Of a stretch of 64,000 bases of DNA, positions 23,460 through 36,440 are shown piece after piece; position 1 is the stretch's first letter, and every line of letters begins with the position of its first letter. The stretch is from Flaccisagitta enflata (lineage: Eukaryota; Chaetognatha; Sagittoidea; Aphragmophora), in assembly GCA_965153355.1 (NCBI GenBank), contig OZ231128.1, positions 9,982,001-10,046,000 on the forward strand. Reading direction: 5' to 3'. The position numbers and the translations under genes were made by a program. The notes under the pieces were generated by a model, which worked only from the letters and a program-made list of their open reading frames with translations, was not told the origin of the DNA and made no database searches.

Positions 23460-25295
23460 TACAAGAATCTGGTGGCCACATGAGGACTGTACATGGCCAA
23501 AAACAGGCCTCAATAGCATTTTTTCTGAAAATATCAGTGTTATTTAAAGATTTTTTGCCAATCACCCTCAATTAAGCCAGAACTAGGACAAATACACTCA
23601 TTGAGAGCTTTGGACCCTGATGTTAGGGTCATAACAGGCCAAAAACAGGCCCAAAATGGCCTAAAATGACAAAAATTGGCATTTTGATTAAATAGATCAT
23701 TGCTCTTTAGAATTTTTTTGCTAATCTCACTCAATCCAGCCAGAACTAGGTCAAATACACTCACTCAAAGCTTTAAACACTGATAAAGGGGTCATAACAT
23801 GCCAAAAACAGGCCAAAAATGGCCTAAAATAGCCAAAATTGGCATTTTCATGAAATAGATCATTGTTTTTCTGAATTTTTTCGCTTTTCTCACTCAATTT
23901 AGTCAGAACTAGGTCAACTATACTTATTGAGGGCTTTGAACACTGATACCGGGGTCATTACAGGCCAAAAACAGGCACAAAATGACCTAAAATAGCCAAA
24001 ATCAGCATTTTCATTATCAGATCATTGTTATTCCAAATTTTTTCGTTTTTTTCCTCTATCCAGTAAGAAATAGGTCAAATATACTCAAAAAGAGCTTTGG
24101 AAATCAATACCAGGGCCACAACAGGCCAACAGGTTGCCCAAGGGCAATATATGGTAAGCGATACCCTTAGCCCTGCTTTGAGTGATTGTGAGTTGGAGTG
24201 AAGGGAAGCAGGGCAGCGGCCCCAAAGGGGACAAAGTCCTGTAGAACACAGGGGGACTTTCGTTTGTCCTGCCTTACCTGGATGAGATGCTACATAGAGG
24301 GTTGACTGAAGGCCTTCAAGAGCTTAAATTGAGGTCTAAGAAGGCTGATGTAAGGATTGAAAATGCCAATTGGAAGCTTGAGAGGACTAATTTGAGGCCT
24401 AATTTGAGGCATGAGAGGACAGGTTTGAGGCATGGGAATTTTGATTTGAGGCCTGCGAGGCCTAGTTTGAGGTCTGAAAGGCCAGGTTTCAGGCCTGCTA
24501 GGTCGGATTTGAGGCCTGAGAAGCCAGATTAGAGGCCTGAGAGGCTGGATTTGAGGCCAGAGAGGCTGGATTTGAGGCCTGAGAGGCTGGATTAGAGGCC
24601 TGAGAGGCTGAATTTGAGGCCTGAGAGGCTAGATTTTAGGCCTGAGGGGCCTGATAAGGGGGGGGACGCACAAACAAACAGACAAACGGACGAACGAACG
24701 AACAAACAAAATTCCCCCTTTGTTCTACAGGACTTTGTCCCCTTCGAGGCCGCTGCCCAAAAACAGGCCAAAAATAGCCTAAAATGGCCAAAATTAACTA
24801 TTTCATCTTAAAATTCAAAATTCTTTGAATTTTTTTTGTAAATCTCACAATATCCAGTCAGAAGTGGGACAAATATACTCATTGAAAGCGCTGGACACTG
24901 ATACTAGGGTCATAACAGGCCAAAATGGCCTAAAATGGCCACAATTTGCATTTCATCATGCAGGTTATCGATAAAAATTTTTTTTGCCAATCTCACTCAA
25001 TCCAGTCAGAACTGGGTCAAATATATTCTTTCAGAGCTTTGAAAGTGTTACCAGGACCACAAAAGGCCAAAAATGGCCTAAAATGGCCTAAAATGGCCAA
25101 AATTGATGTTTTTAACTAGTTTATCATAGATATTTTCTTTTCTTATAAATCTCACTCAATCTAGTAAGATATTGGATAAATATGTTCATTTAGAGCTCTG
25201 GATTGGGTGAGGTTGGCAACAAAATTTCTAATAACAATGACCTGCATCATGAAAATTCTGAATTTTGCTATTTTAGGCCATTTTTGGTCCATGTA
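23460..25295. repeat. ~165-base satellite array, diverged, interrupted by C4
   Basis: Units share ACAGGCCAAAAACAGGCC, ATGGCCTAAAATGGCC, TCACTCAATCCAGTCAGAAC and GAGCTTTGGA blocks. The GAGCTTTG motif recurs near 23608, 23769, 23932 and 24093, giving a spacing of about 163 bases. The array resumes after the family C insertion at 24130-24761. About eight to ten diverged units. Confidence 0.78.
24130..24761 (-). mobile_element. Family C element, subfamily 3 (C4), inserted in satellite
   Basis: CAGGTTGCCCAAGGGCAA, GGTAAGCGATACCC, GGGCAGCGGCCCC, TCCTGTAGAACACAGGGGGA, a GAGGCCTGAGAGGCTGGATT minisatellite (about 24390-24660), then TTGTTCTACAGGAC and GAGGCCGCTGCCCAA. The surrounding satellite supplies the empty site: GGCCAA on the left and AAACAGGCC on the right. 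Confidence 0.85.
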
Positions 25296-25392
25296 TCCCT
25301 GTGCAATTGTCAAACAATGGTGATCGATCATCATGGCAGTGTCGCTTTTATCTTGTTACAAGTTAAGGGAAAAACAAAAGATTCATTCAAGA

Positions 25393-25520
25393 TTTTTAGG
25401 TGCGACAAAGCACCTCTATAACTGGCTGTGTTTGTTGGTTGGTTGGTCTGTCTGTAGGTTGGTAACGCATTCATTCGAAGATCCACGCGTCTCACCTTAT
25501 TTGCCTACTTGGCCTTGTTT
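25393..25520 (+). mobile_element. Family A element, GT subfamily (short)
   Basis: TTTTT, hairpin AGGTGCGACAAAGCACCT (25398-25415), a GGTT run, TAACGCATTCATTC, then GTCTCACCTTATTTGCC and TTGGCCTTGTTT. Its 3' inverted copy (GTCTCACCT) follows its own arm (AGGTGCGAC) with one mismatch. Confidence 0.75.
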
Positions 25521-25568
25521 ATTCCAAGCGGGAAGGGAAACAGAAGTATGTAGAGAATTAAGTACTTA

Positions 25569-25680
25569 AACAAGGCCAGTTTCACAGCCAATACAAGTCG
25601 CGGACGGGTAGGCAGGGTAATGAATTCGCGTTTTTGCACTTTTACATGGCCAGGCTGGATTGCAGTTTGAAATTTGAAGG
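25569..25680 (-). mobile_element. Partial family A element (3' part)
   Basis: AACAAGGCCAGTTTCACAGCC then AAGTCGCGGACGGGTAGGCAGG; no tetramer run or hairpin follows, so it is truncated. Confidence 0.65.
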
Positions 25681-25757
25681 GTTAAAACATAAAACTTGGG
25701 CCTGGTGGCCGGGAATACAGCTTAGGAGGCGGAAATGTTAAGATTGGAGGTTTTATT

Positions 25758-25759
25758 TC

Positions 25760-25819
<60 letters not shown>

Positions 25820-26120
25820 ATCAACATCTAACATAAGAACAATGGTTGGTGTAGTGATTATAACTGGGGTCGAATAGCTATTGATAATACCAATGGTAAC
25901 ACCAACAACATCAACAACGATAACAACAACAACACGTAAAAAACAAAATGTGAAAATGATGATGGAGACCAGGACCACGACGACAACAACATTAATGACA
26001 ACAACAATGACAACAACAACAACAACAACAACAGTAACGACAACTACTACGTTATGATAACAATTGTGAACGACTGAATGAATAAATAAATAAATGAATG
26101 AATGAAGGATTGAATGAATG
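25758..26120. repeat. CAA and AATGAATG microsatellites
   Basis: CAA run at 25758-25820, scattered CAACAA to about 26050, and AATGAATG runs at 26072-26130. The remainder to 26586 is AT-rich unique sequence. Confidence 0.85.
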
Positions 26121-26700
26121 AATGAATGAACGAACAAACAGCTTTGTGATAACAATCATCATTTAGTAAATATATGGACGATTGCTGAATAGAAAATTGC
26201 GAGGCAATATCTCTTAGAAAAGAAACCGTTTTATGACAAGATGAAAAATAAACAAAAAATATTTGTTTTCTGTACTTTTTTTCATAAGATTTCACATAAC
26301 AGTAATTTATTACATAAAAAATGTTCTACTATACATATTTTATGTATCAAAAATATGTTAAGAGCATTCTGAAACATTTTCTGATGCAGAAAACTTGAAA
26401 AATACGAAAAAAAAGCCAAAAAACTGAATAAATCATATTCTAATATACAATAATCAATATTTAGCTAACTAAAACAGATTTTGCATTGATTTTTTTTGTT
26501 TTGCTTTCACAAAATGATATATTTAAAAAAATTCAAAAGAAAATTGTTTTAAGACAATTAAATTTTTTTACCTTGGTGACTGGCAATTTTCACGCGATCT
26601 TGCACCGTGTCATATGTATAATGATATGAGAAGGCCGCGGCGCAACAATCTGTTTCTTAGTAAGACAAGATTACATCTATTTGCACTATATGTTGTCCAA

Positions 26701-26851
<151 letters not shown>

Positions 26852-27009
26852 GATAATTTTCAAGGTGTGTTCATGCGGCGAGTGATTCGAGGGCACTCGG
26901 AATTGAGCGAGACAGTTGGCCCGCTTATTGGAGCACAGTCGGAGAAACAATAGACACATTTCATGGAGAAGCTCTCTCTCTCTCTCTCTCTGCCATATTT
27001 GCTTGACAG

Positions 27010-27176
27010 AGTGTAGCTTTACATGCGACTACACCTACACCTTGCCGTGTTGGTCATTTGGTCCGTCCATCCGTCTGTTGGTCTGTCCATCACATTTTTG
27101 AATTCCAAGGGTTTTTTGCATTACTGCTCCTGCCCAACCATCCGCGACTGGATTGCCGTGTATCCGGCCTTGTTTT
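27010..27176 (+). mobile_element. Family A element, TC subfamily, degenerate 5' hairpin
   Basis: TAGCTTTACATGCGACTAC is a decayed hairpin. It is followed by CTTGCCGTGTTGGTC, a CCGT run, GCTCCTGCCCAACC, TCCGCGACTGGATTGCC and CCGGCCTTGTTTT. Confidence 0.72.
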
Positions 27177-27379
27177 ATTTCTCCTTCAGGAGGCTGTAAC
27201 TAGTGTAGGAAGGTCCAATTGGAAAAATGGATCTGGTACCAATTTTTTGGTTGTAATCCCATCCCCGGCATATGCTGAGATGGTTTTCATAGCTCATCGG
27301 TATTTTCATAAGAATCATGGCCCCCCGAGAATAACAAAAATTCATGCAAATCAGGGAAAACTCTTTGTTCACCACCCCC

Positions 27380-27725
27380 ATGTTTGTAAGTTCGTATCTT
27401 CTAAACGAATTGAGCTAATTGGGCTCATTTTAAAGAACAGACGCAGCTCTTTAAAATGAGCCCAAGTTGAGGTCATTAGCTCAATTCGTGTAGGAGCAAC
27501 AGTCTTCCCAAGTTGGTGCTTCTTCTTAGGAAAGAAAGAGTTAACCCTTCACTTTGTAGACCTCTATCTTTTTAACGGATTGAGCCAATGACTTCAATTA
27601 GAGCTAATTTTAAAGAACAGACATAGCTCTTTGAAATGAGCCTAAGTTGAGCTCTCTTGCTTGATTCGTATAGGAGCAATAGTCTTTTAAAATGGAGGTT
27701 ACTTTTGAGAATAAAAGCATTACCT
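27380..27725. repeat. Duplicated ~175-base unit with strong hairpins
   Basis: First unit: CGAATTGAGCTAAT and GGGCTCATTTTAAAGA pair with TCTTTAAAATGAGCCC and ATTAGCTCAATTCG (27406-27488), giving two perfect arm segments of 14 and 16 bases around an 11-base loop. A diverged second unit (about 27555-27725) keeps AGCTAATTTTAAAGA against TCTTTGAAATGAGCC. Confidence 0.8.
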
Positions 27726-27781
27726 CCTTTGTTTATGCCGCCTACCCAAGTCACGCGCGTTTGGGCAGGGGCAATGATAAA

Positions 27782-28250
27782 TAGTCGCAAAAGCATTAGA
27801 TGGTCAGCGGTACCCGTGCCCTGTCTAAGTAGGTTGTGATCGAAGTTGAGGGAAGACCCAGGGCAGCGGCCCCAAAGGGGTCGATGGCCTATGCTTTCAC
27901 ACAGATCGAGGAATTTTCGTCCTCCATCTCCTTCTAGCAATCGGGATTTGGGCCTTTGGGCTGAGATTGAGGCCTTGGGGCTGGGATTTGGGCCTTAGGG
28001 CTGGGATTTGGGCCTTGCGTCTGAGATATGGGTCTCAGGTCTTGTACTTGCGCCTTGAGGTTAGGTTTTGGGCTGTAAGGCCAGAATTGGGCCTCAAGGC
28101 TGGGACTTGGGTATCGAGGCTAAGATTTGGCCCATTAAAGCTGGCAATTGGGCCTCAAGGCTAAATTTGAATCAAGTCGGGGGGGGGGGGGGGCGTGTTA
28201 CGCAAGGGGAGGAGGAAGAGGAGGAGGAGGAGGAGAAAATTCCACATGTA
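27782..28250 (-). mobile_element. Family C element, subfamily 1 (C5), one end not found
   Basis: TAGTCGCAAAAGCATTAGAT, GGTCAGCGGTACCCG, GGGCAGCGGCCCCAAAGGGG, TATGCTTTCACACAG, then a GGGATTTGGGCCTTGGGGCT-type 20-base minisatellite (about 27945-28165) and a G-run. No closing CCGCTGCCC block is visible, so it is truncated or decayed on the right. Confidence 0.75.
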
Positions 28251-29406
28251 TATGAGAAGCTCTGCTCACTGACATGCTCTCTTAAATCTGCTTGCTTAAA
28301 CATGTCTAAAGATTTTTATTCATTAATCGATTTTAAAATCAAAAAAAAAAAGACTGACCTAAATGAGCTAAAATGCTCAAAAACACCGTCACAGATGAGC
28401 AGCTATGCTCATGAACATGTTTCCTTGTATTTGAATGCTCAAACAAACATAAATACGCTCCCTTATTGATCCTTCTTAAAATCATGAAAAAGTTTTTTGA
28501 GGATTTCCTAGTGATTTATGCATATTTCTAAACATACTCGCTCATTTATGAGCAACTTGCTCAATTATAGGTAACTGGGAATAATATTTTCGCCAACTTA
28601 CTCTTAAATGAATTAAGTTGCTCAAAATTGTTTCCGCTCATTATGAGACAAGCAAGCCCAGTTAGAGACCTGCTGGCTCATTTATGAACAAGCCTGCTCA
28701 TTTTTATGTAGTGCCCGCTCATTTTGGTATGCACCATTACATTCCTTGAGTCATAAGCTTTCCAATCATATGCTGGACTACATCTTTTTAATTACATTCA
28801 GTGTGATTCCACAAAAAGTATATCAGCGCAAATTCCATAAATTGAAACGCGGAAATTGTTTGTACGCGCAATTTAAATTCGCCACCGCGCCGGCCTCGAA
28901 CTTCAATCGGCAAAGTTAACACATGTACGCAATGCGCAGCAGTGCGCAACATGTGATTTTGATGCGGTTTTTTGCTCCACGTTCCAAATTCGCCCAGCTG
29001 TATTCAATAAATTCGGAATTTTTCTATGTCTTCTTTAAGTAGCGTAATATTACATTAGGTAACATGCAAATACTATTGCTCTGGCTAGAACCAGAAAAGA
29101 CTTTTCAAGCCGCTTTTTTCGCATGATTTTGACTTCCCCTCACGGCATTTTAAGGATATATCATATGTTCAGGTTTCATCAAGCATTGTGCTTGCTTGAC
29201 AAGCGGAAATACGAGGGCTGAAGCAGGTCATTTACTTGAAATTGAGAACTGCGAACAAAAATTTTTCCACATCCCCTGGCTCCATATTTCCTATACTACG
29301 TGTAACCGTCCTTACAATCCTTTTTAAATCTGATGACTGCTTTGTTTTTTTAGCTCCTCTTTTTTTTTTCAATGCAATAGTCAACAGTTTGTTCCATGGA
29401 AGGACG
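28251..29406. other. Unique stretch, AT-rich
   Basis: No gene recognised. TGCTCA/TGAGC hexamers are scattered at 28260-28740. Confidence 0.5.
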
Positions 29407-29928
29407 TTTTTGGGCAGCGGCCCCGAAGGGGCCGATGACCTATGCTTTCACACAGGAGAAATTTCTCCTCCCCGTACCCCCCCCCCCCGCTTTCAGCCTT
29501 GAGACCTAAATCCCAGCCTCAAGGCCCAAATCCTAGCCTCGAAACCCAAATCCAAGCCTTGTCGCCCAAATCTCAGATTGAGGCCCAAATCCCAGCCTCG
29601 AGGCCCAAATCCCAGCCTCAAGGCCCAAATCCCAGCCTCAAGGCCCAAATCCCAGCCTCAAGGCCCAAATCCCAGCCTTGAGGCTCAAATTCCAACCTTG
29701 AGGCTCAAATCCCAGTCTCGAGGCTCAAATCTCAGCCACAAGGCTCAAATCCCTGCCTCTATGCTCAAATCCCAGCTTCAAGGCCCCAATTCCAGCCTCC
29801 AGGCTCAAAATAAAAACAGCATAGGTCATCGGCTCCTTCGGGGCCGCTGCCCCTCTCATCGTCTCACACCCTCATACACTCACTTAGGGGCAACGGGTAC
29901 CGCTGACCATCTAACGCTTTTGCGACTA
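29407..29928 (+). mobile_element. Family C element, subfamily 1 (C6), reference copy
   Basis: TTTTTGGGCAGCGGCCCCGA, GATGACCTATGCTTTCACAC, a run of C, a 20-base minisatellite AGGCCCAAATCCCAGCCTCA (about 29500-29800), a shortened inverted block (GCATAGGTCATCGGC), GGGGCCGCTGCCCC, then GGGTACCGCTGACCATCTAA and mini-hairpin CGCTTTTGCG with ACTA. Pro-Lys-Ser-Gln frames are repeat translations. Confidence 0.87.
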
Positions 29929-30795
<867 letters not shown>

Positions 30796-31141
30796 ATGTG
30801 TTTGGGGGAGGAATAAGCGAAGACGTTGGCGATTTAAGTGCAGATGATTTGAGAAAAGGGTGAATTGTTCTTTTTTTTTTGTCTCTTTCTTTTTCCCACT
30901 TTCATTAGCCATCACGCGATTGCTTCGCGATGGCATGGCATATTTTTCCCTAGTCTCTGCTAATTCCTTCCCCTCAGTTATTGACTATCAGTTTGTCTAG
31001 CAAGTTCGGTTTTTGTAACTGTTTTTATGTCTTTTTGTCTGTCTTTGTGTTTGGCTGTTTGTCTTTCTATAAACAGACAAACACACACTAACACGCTTAA
31101 AGACAACCATTTTTGTCTGTCTGCCATGGAGAGAATAAAGG
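30796..31141. other. Unique non-coding stretch
   Basis: No gene recognised; a short TTTTTGTCTGTCT run. Confidence 0.5.
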
Positions 31142-31355
31142 AACAAGGCCGGATACACGGCTGCCCCAGTCGCATGCAGGTGGGCATGAGCAGTACTGGA
31201 GAAGGTCAATAGAGCATTTGGGCAGGAGCAGTATGCTCAGAAAGCTCAAAAACGCCGAAAAAGTGAAAAGGGGATCGACGGACCGACCAACCGACTGACG
31301 GACCGACGGACCGACATAGCGGGGTTTGTAGAGTCGCGTAGCACGCGACTAAAAA
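31142..31355 (-). mobile_element. Family A element, TC subfamily
   Basis: AACAAGGCCGGATACACGGC, CAGTCGCATGCAGGTGGGC, a CCGA/CGGA run, GCGGGGTTTGTAG and hairpin AGTCGCGTAGCACGCGACT (31332-31350) with AAAAA. Confidence 0.85.
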
Positions 31356-31593
31356 TCTTTTTAGGCGAGAAATCTGGTTAGAGTCTCATCTCGATGTATC
31401 TTTAACTGAATTCATTGAGCCGAGACCCAAGGAAAAGAAAAAGGGCTTTCAGACTAAATTCGTGCTGTTACTTCTGCCATGTCATTTCTAGGATGCTCTC
31501 AGTTCTCTTTTCTGTCTCTCTATAAAATTCACCAATGCCTCATCTTGGCTTTAGATATTACTTGCTTTTTTTCTGTTTGAGGAATTTTTTGTC

Positions 31594-31633
<40 letters not shown>

Positions 31634-32122
31634 TTTATGTCTATCTGTTTAATCAATTTTCTTATTGTGTGTCTGGCTCTCTGTCTGTCTGTCTGGCTCT
31701 CTCTCTCTCTCTCTCTTTCTCTCCCTTTTGTCTTCTTTCTCTGCCCTTCTCCCCTTCGTGCTTGGCTTGCTTGAGTAAATACAGTCTGCAATATCACATT
31801 TTACAGCTTTTAGGTCGAGTTTTCTTTTTTTTTTGCCTTTCTTTCCTTCTCGTTTGAGAGATCAGCTTTTTGCCTGGTTCGGTGTTGCGTTTATTCTCAA
31901 AGGAGTAACAGAGGCTCTTCTTAGTTTTCTTTGCCACCGTTTATGATAATTCCCCCCCTCTTTTAAGTCGCATTTTCGCCCCTGCGTATGGGGTGGGGGA
32001 GAGAGCATGCCGCTGCTCATGCGCCCCCCCCGTCCGCGACGACAACAAAAGTAATTTGATCAATGAAATACTGACCATTGCTGTTCGTCCAAGCCTCACT
32101 GTGGCAACGGCGGGAACAGCCG
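31356..32122. repeat. TTTC and CT tracts in otherwise unique sequence
   Basis: TTTC at 31590-31634 and CT at 31696-31722. No gene recognised. Confidence 0.65.
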
Positions 32123-32329
32123 TTTTAGTCGCGTGCACGCGACTCTACAACCCGCTTTGTCGGTCCGTCGGTCGGTCCGTCCGTCGGTCCGACGGTTCGT
32201 CACACTTTACTTTTTCGGCGTTTATGGGGTTTTTGGCTATACCGCTACTGCCCAAATGCTCCACTGACCTTGGATATGGCCCCTGCCCACTCGCAAGCGA
32301 CTGGGGTAGCCGTGTATCCGGCTTTGTTT
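32123..32329 (+). mobile_element. Family A element, TC subfamily, reference copy
   Basis: TTTT, palindrome AGTCGCGTGCACGCGACT (32127-32144), CTACAACCCGCTTTGTCGG, a CGGT/CCGT run, ACTTTACTTTTTCGGCG, CTGCCCAAATG, CGCAAGCGACTGGGGTAGCC and CCGGCTTTGTTT. Confidence 0.87.
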
Positions 32330-33788
<1,459 letters not shown>

Positions 33789-34443
33789 TTGGGCAGTGCC
33801 CCCAAAGGGCCGATATCCTGATGCACGGGTGAATTTACAGATTTCCATCCCTCTACTACGCGAATAAAAAAAAGCCGCACTTTTGAATGACAATTTATCA
33901 TATTGAATTTCAAAAATTTTTGAAGATCTCCAAGTGATCTTTCATTTGGCTCCGATCTGGTATTTCTAGCTTTATTTGTTTAGAAATGGCATAGAAAAGA
34001 ATTAATTGTTAGTGTCTCTTCCACTCAGCTACAAAAGGTTGCGGCTTTTATTTTTTATTCGTGTAGTATCTGTCCTCCGTCTGTTCATCTGTCTGTCCTG
34101 ATTTTTCCTTTCAAAGCACTCTAATTAGTCCTCTTAGGCCACAGTTTAGCACTCTAGTCCTCAAATCAGCCTTCTAAGTTTCAAATCAGCCCTTCAGGCT
34201 TCAAATCAGACCTCCGTGCTAAGCATGCCTCAAAGTCAAATTTGCCCTGAAGCCCTCAAATCTGCCTTCGATGTCCAAAATCAGTCATCTGAGGCATGAA
34301 ATATTCCATGCCCCCTGAGGAAATTCACTCCTGTGTTCTACAGGACATCGACCCTTTAAAGCCGCTGCCCTGCTCTCACAACTCTCTCCACTCTGAGCAG
34401 GGCATTTTGTACCGCTGACCATGTGCGATCCTCGGATAGCTAG
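33789..34443 (+). mobile_element. Family C element, subfamily 2 (C7), decayed
   Basis: TTGGGCAGTGCCCCCAAAGG, CCTGATGCACGGGTGAATTT, interior with TCAAATCAGCCTTCT-type units (about 34150-34290), inverted CCTGTGTTCTACAGGACATC, GCCGCTGCCCTGC, GTACCGCTGACCATGTGCG and mini-hairpin ATCCTCGGAT followed by AGCTAG. Confidence 0.75.
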
Positions 34444-34671
34444 TTGGCCTCACTGCCCCTGCCCAAATAATTCAATGACCTTATTCAGCCGTGTAAAGCG
34501 TTATTTCGTCCCATCTTCCTATTCCTTTTATCTCCTTCCTCCCTTTTCCCCCTCTACCATCCTCATTTGTTTTTTTTTCCTCCCTCTGGAAAAAAAGAAG
34601 CCCGTCTTTTTTTTATCTTTCAAGAAGTGTGCCTCAATCTCTCTATTGGCCTGAGGCCAGAGATGACGCGA
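34444..34671. other. Unique non-coding stretch
   Basis: No gene recognised. Confidence 0.45.
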
Positions 34672-35660
34672 TCATTCGCCAATCATTGCCACGTAAGCTG
34701 CTGACATCGTCGGCATCTCCGCCCACGCCATGTTTCCTTTTTTTAAGTGACAATGGCGTATTAGATCAGCTGTCATTGTCACGTAAGCTGCTGACATCGT
34801 CGGCATCTCCGCCCACGCCATGTTTCCTCTTTTTAAGTGACAATGGCTTACCAGATCAGCTGTCATTGTCATGTAAGCTGCTGACATCAGCGGTATCACT
34901 ACTCACTGCATGTTTCCTCTTTTTAAGTGACAATGGCTTACAAGATCGGCTGTCATTGTCATGTAAGCTACTGACATTGTCGGCATCTCTGGTCACGCCA
35001 TGTTTCCTCTTTTTAAGTGACAATGGCTTACCAGATCAGCTGTCATTGTCATGTAAGCTGCTGACATCAGCGGTATCACCGCTCACGCCATGTTTCCTCT
35101 TTTTAAGTGACAATGGCTTACCAGATCATCTGTCATTGTCACGTAAGCTGCTGATATCGGCGGTATCTCCCGTCACGTCATGTTCCCTCTTTTTGAATGA
35201 CAGTGGCTTACCAGATCAGCTGTCATTGTCACGTAAGCTGCTGACATCTCTGGTCACGCCATGTTTACCTTTTTAAAGTGATAATGGCTTACCAGATCAG
35301 CTGTCATTGCTACTTAAGCTGCTGACATTATTTGCAATGACATAACAGTGGCTTAAAGAATGAGTTTTCATTGTCACGCAAGCTGCTGACATTGTCGGCA
35401 TCTCCGCTCACGCCATATTTCCTCTTTTTAAGTGACAATGGCTTACCAGGCAGTGCATGAAGAATCAGCTGTCATTGCCACTTCAGCTACCGAAATCATT
35501 TGCAATGACAGTGGCTTTAAAGATGAGCTATCATTGTCACGTAAGCTGCTGACATGCTTTTCTATGACAGAGGCTTAAAAATGAACTGACATTGTCAAGT
35601 AAGCTGATGAGATCATTTGCAATGTCAGGGGCTTAAAGAATGAGCTGTCATCGTCATTGT
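34672..35660 (+). repeat. 90-base tandem repeat
   Basis: Units start CTGTCATTGTCACGTAAGCT at 34770, 34860, 34950, 35040, 35130 and 35220, exactly 90 bases apart. Diverged, shorter units follow to about 35660. Each unit contains ATTGTCAC and its inverse GTGACAAT. Because 90 is a multiple of three, a frame of about 216 codons (34629-35276) stays open with a ~30-residue repeat (core CFLFLSDNGLPDQL). No start context, domain or splice site supports a protein. Confidence 0.9.
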
Positions 35661-36287
35661 TGACATCATCGACAGTTCGCAATATGAAATTATCATGTAA
35701 ACAAGCCAAACACTGGGAACCTTTCGCGGACGGTTGAGCAGGGGCACTACTACTAAAGTTGCTCAATTGCTTACACATGAAACATACACACCTAGGAATT
35801 ATCTTGATTACCATTAGAAAGAGAAACAATGCAATAATTCCATGATTTCACGGATGAACGGATAACGAGTAAAAGGATATTTTGTCAATTTGTCCGGTGT
35901 GTATTTAATCCTGAGGCTCAATGTCAAGGCCAAATATGTGTTTCGTTTACAACGATTTTGCACACTGTGTTTTTTTTTTTTTGTTCAAAAGTTCTTTGAG
36001 GCTCCTGAAGGCATTTTTTTCATTACTTTCTCTTTTTGTGCGGCCTTAAGCCTTAAGCCTTAAGTAAAGGCAAAGTGAGAGAGGAGGAGGAGGAGGAGGA
36101 GGAGGAGGAGGAGGAGGAGGAGGAGGAGGAGGAGGAGGCGAAAAGTCAAAGGTGGCATTTTTACCAAATCGTGAACGAAAGAAAATGTGATTTACGGCAG
36201 GAGAGTCACTGTAATCTAAAAGCTCCTCTATCTATCGCTTTATAGCGAGCTAAACAAAATTGATGTCTTTCTTTGGGCTTGATCTTG
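35661..36287. repeat. Unique sequence with a GGA microsatellite
   Basis: GGA run at about 36083-36138; otherwise no gene. CCTTAAG repeats three times at about 36044-36064. Confidence 0.65.
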
Positions 36288-36420
36288 AAACAAGGCCGGC
36301 TGCACGGCCACCACAGTCGAGGATGGGTGGACAGGGGTGGAAAACCCCAAACAAAGACTTGGCGATGGACGGACCAATGCACCGACGGACTGAAACGTGG
36401 CTAAAAGAGTCGTGTAAGAT
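36288..36420 (-). mobile_element. Family A element, degenerate
   Basis: AACAAGGCCGGCTGCACGGCC, ACAGTCGAGGATGGGTGGAC, a CGGACC run and AAAAGAGTCGTGTAAG; the hairpin is decayed. Confidence 0.65.
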
Positions 36421-36440
36421 AGAAAGAATAAAAGATAGAA

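Larger units (their letters stand above)
22411..26612. mobile_element. Candidate 4.2-kb TIR element with a satellite core
   Basis: TGACACGGAGCAAGATCGCG (from 22411, continuing TGAAA) recurs inverted as CGCGATCTTGCACCGTGTCA (ending 26612). TATGTATAATGATATG (16 bases) lies directly right of it (26613-26628) and on the left at 22391-22406, four bases from the terminus. The interior has a ~165-base satellite, family C and A copies and CAA repeats, but no transposase frame that I recognise. The outer repeats could also be two separate elements. Confidence 0.5.

Noticed and set aside
34629-35276. Calling a repetitive secreted protein from the 90-base array
   Set aside because: Open frame alone is weak; no splice sites, signal peptide or known repeat. 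Kept as a repeat and as a finding.
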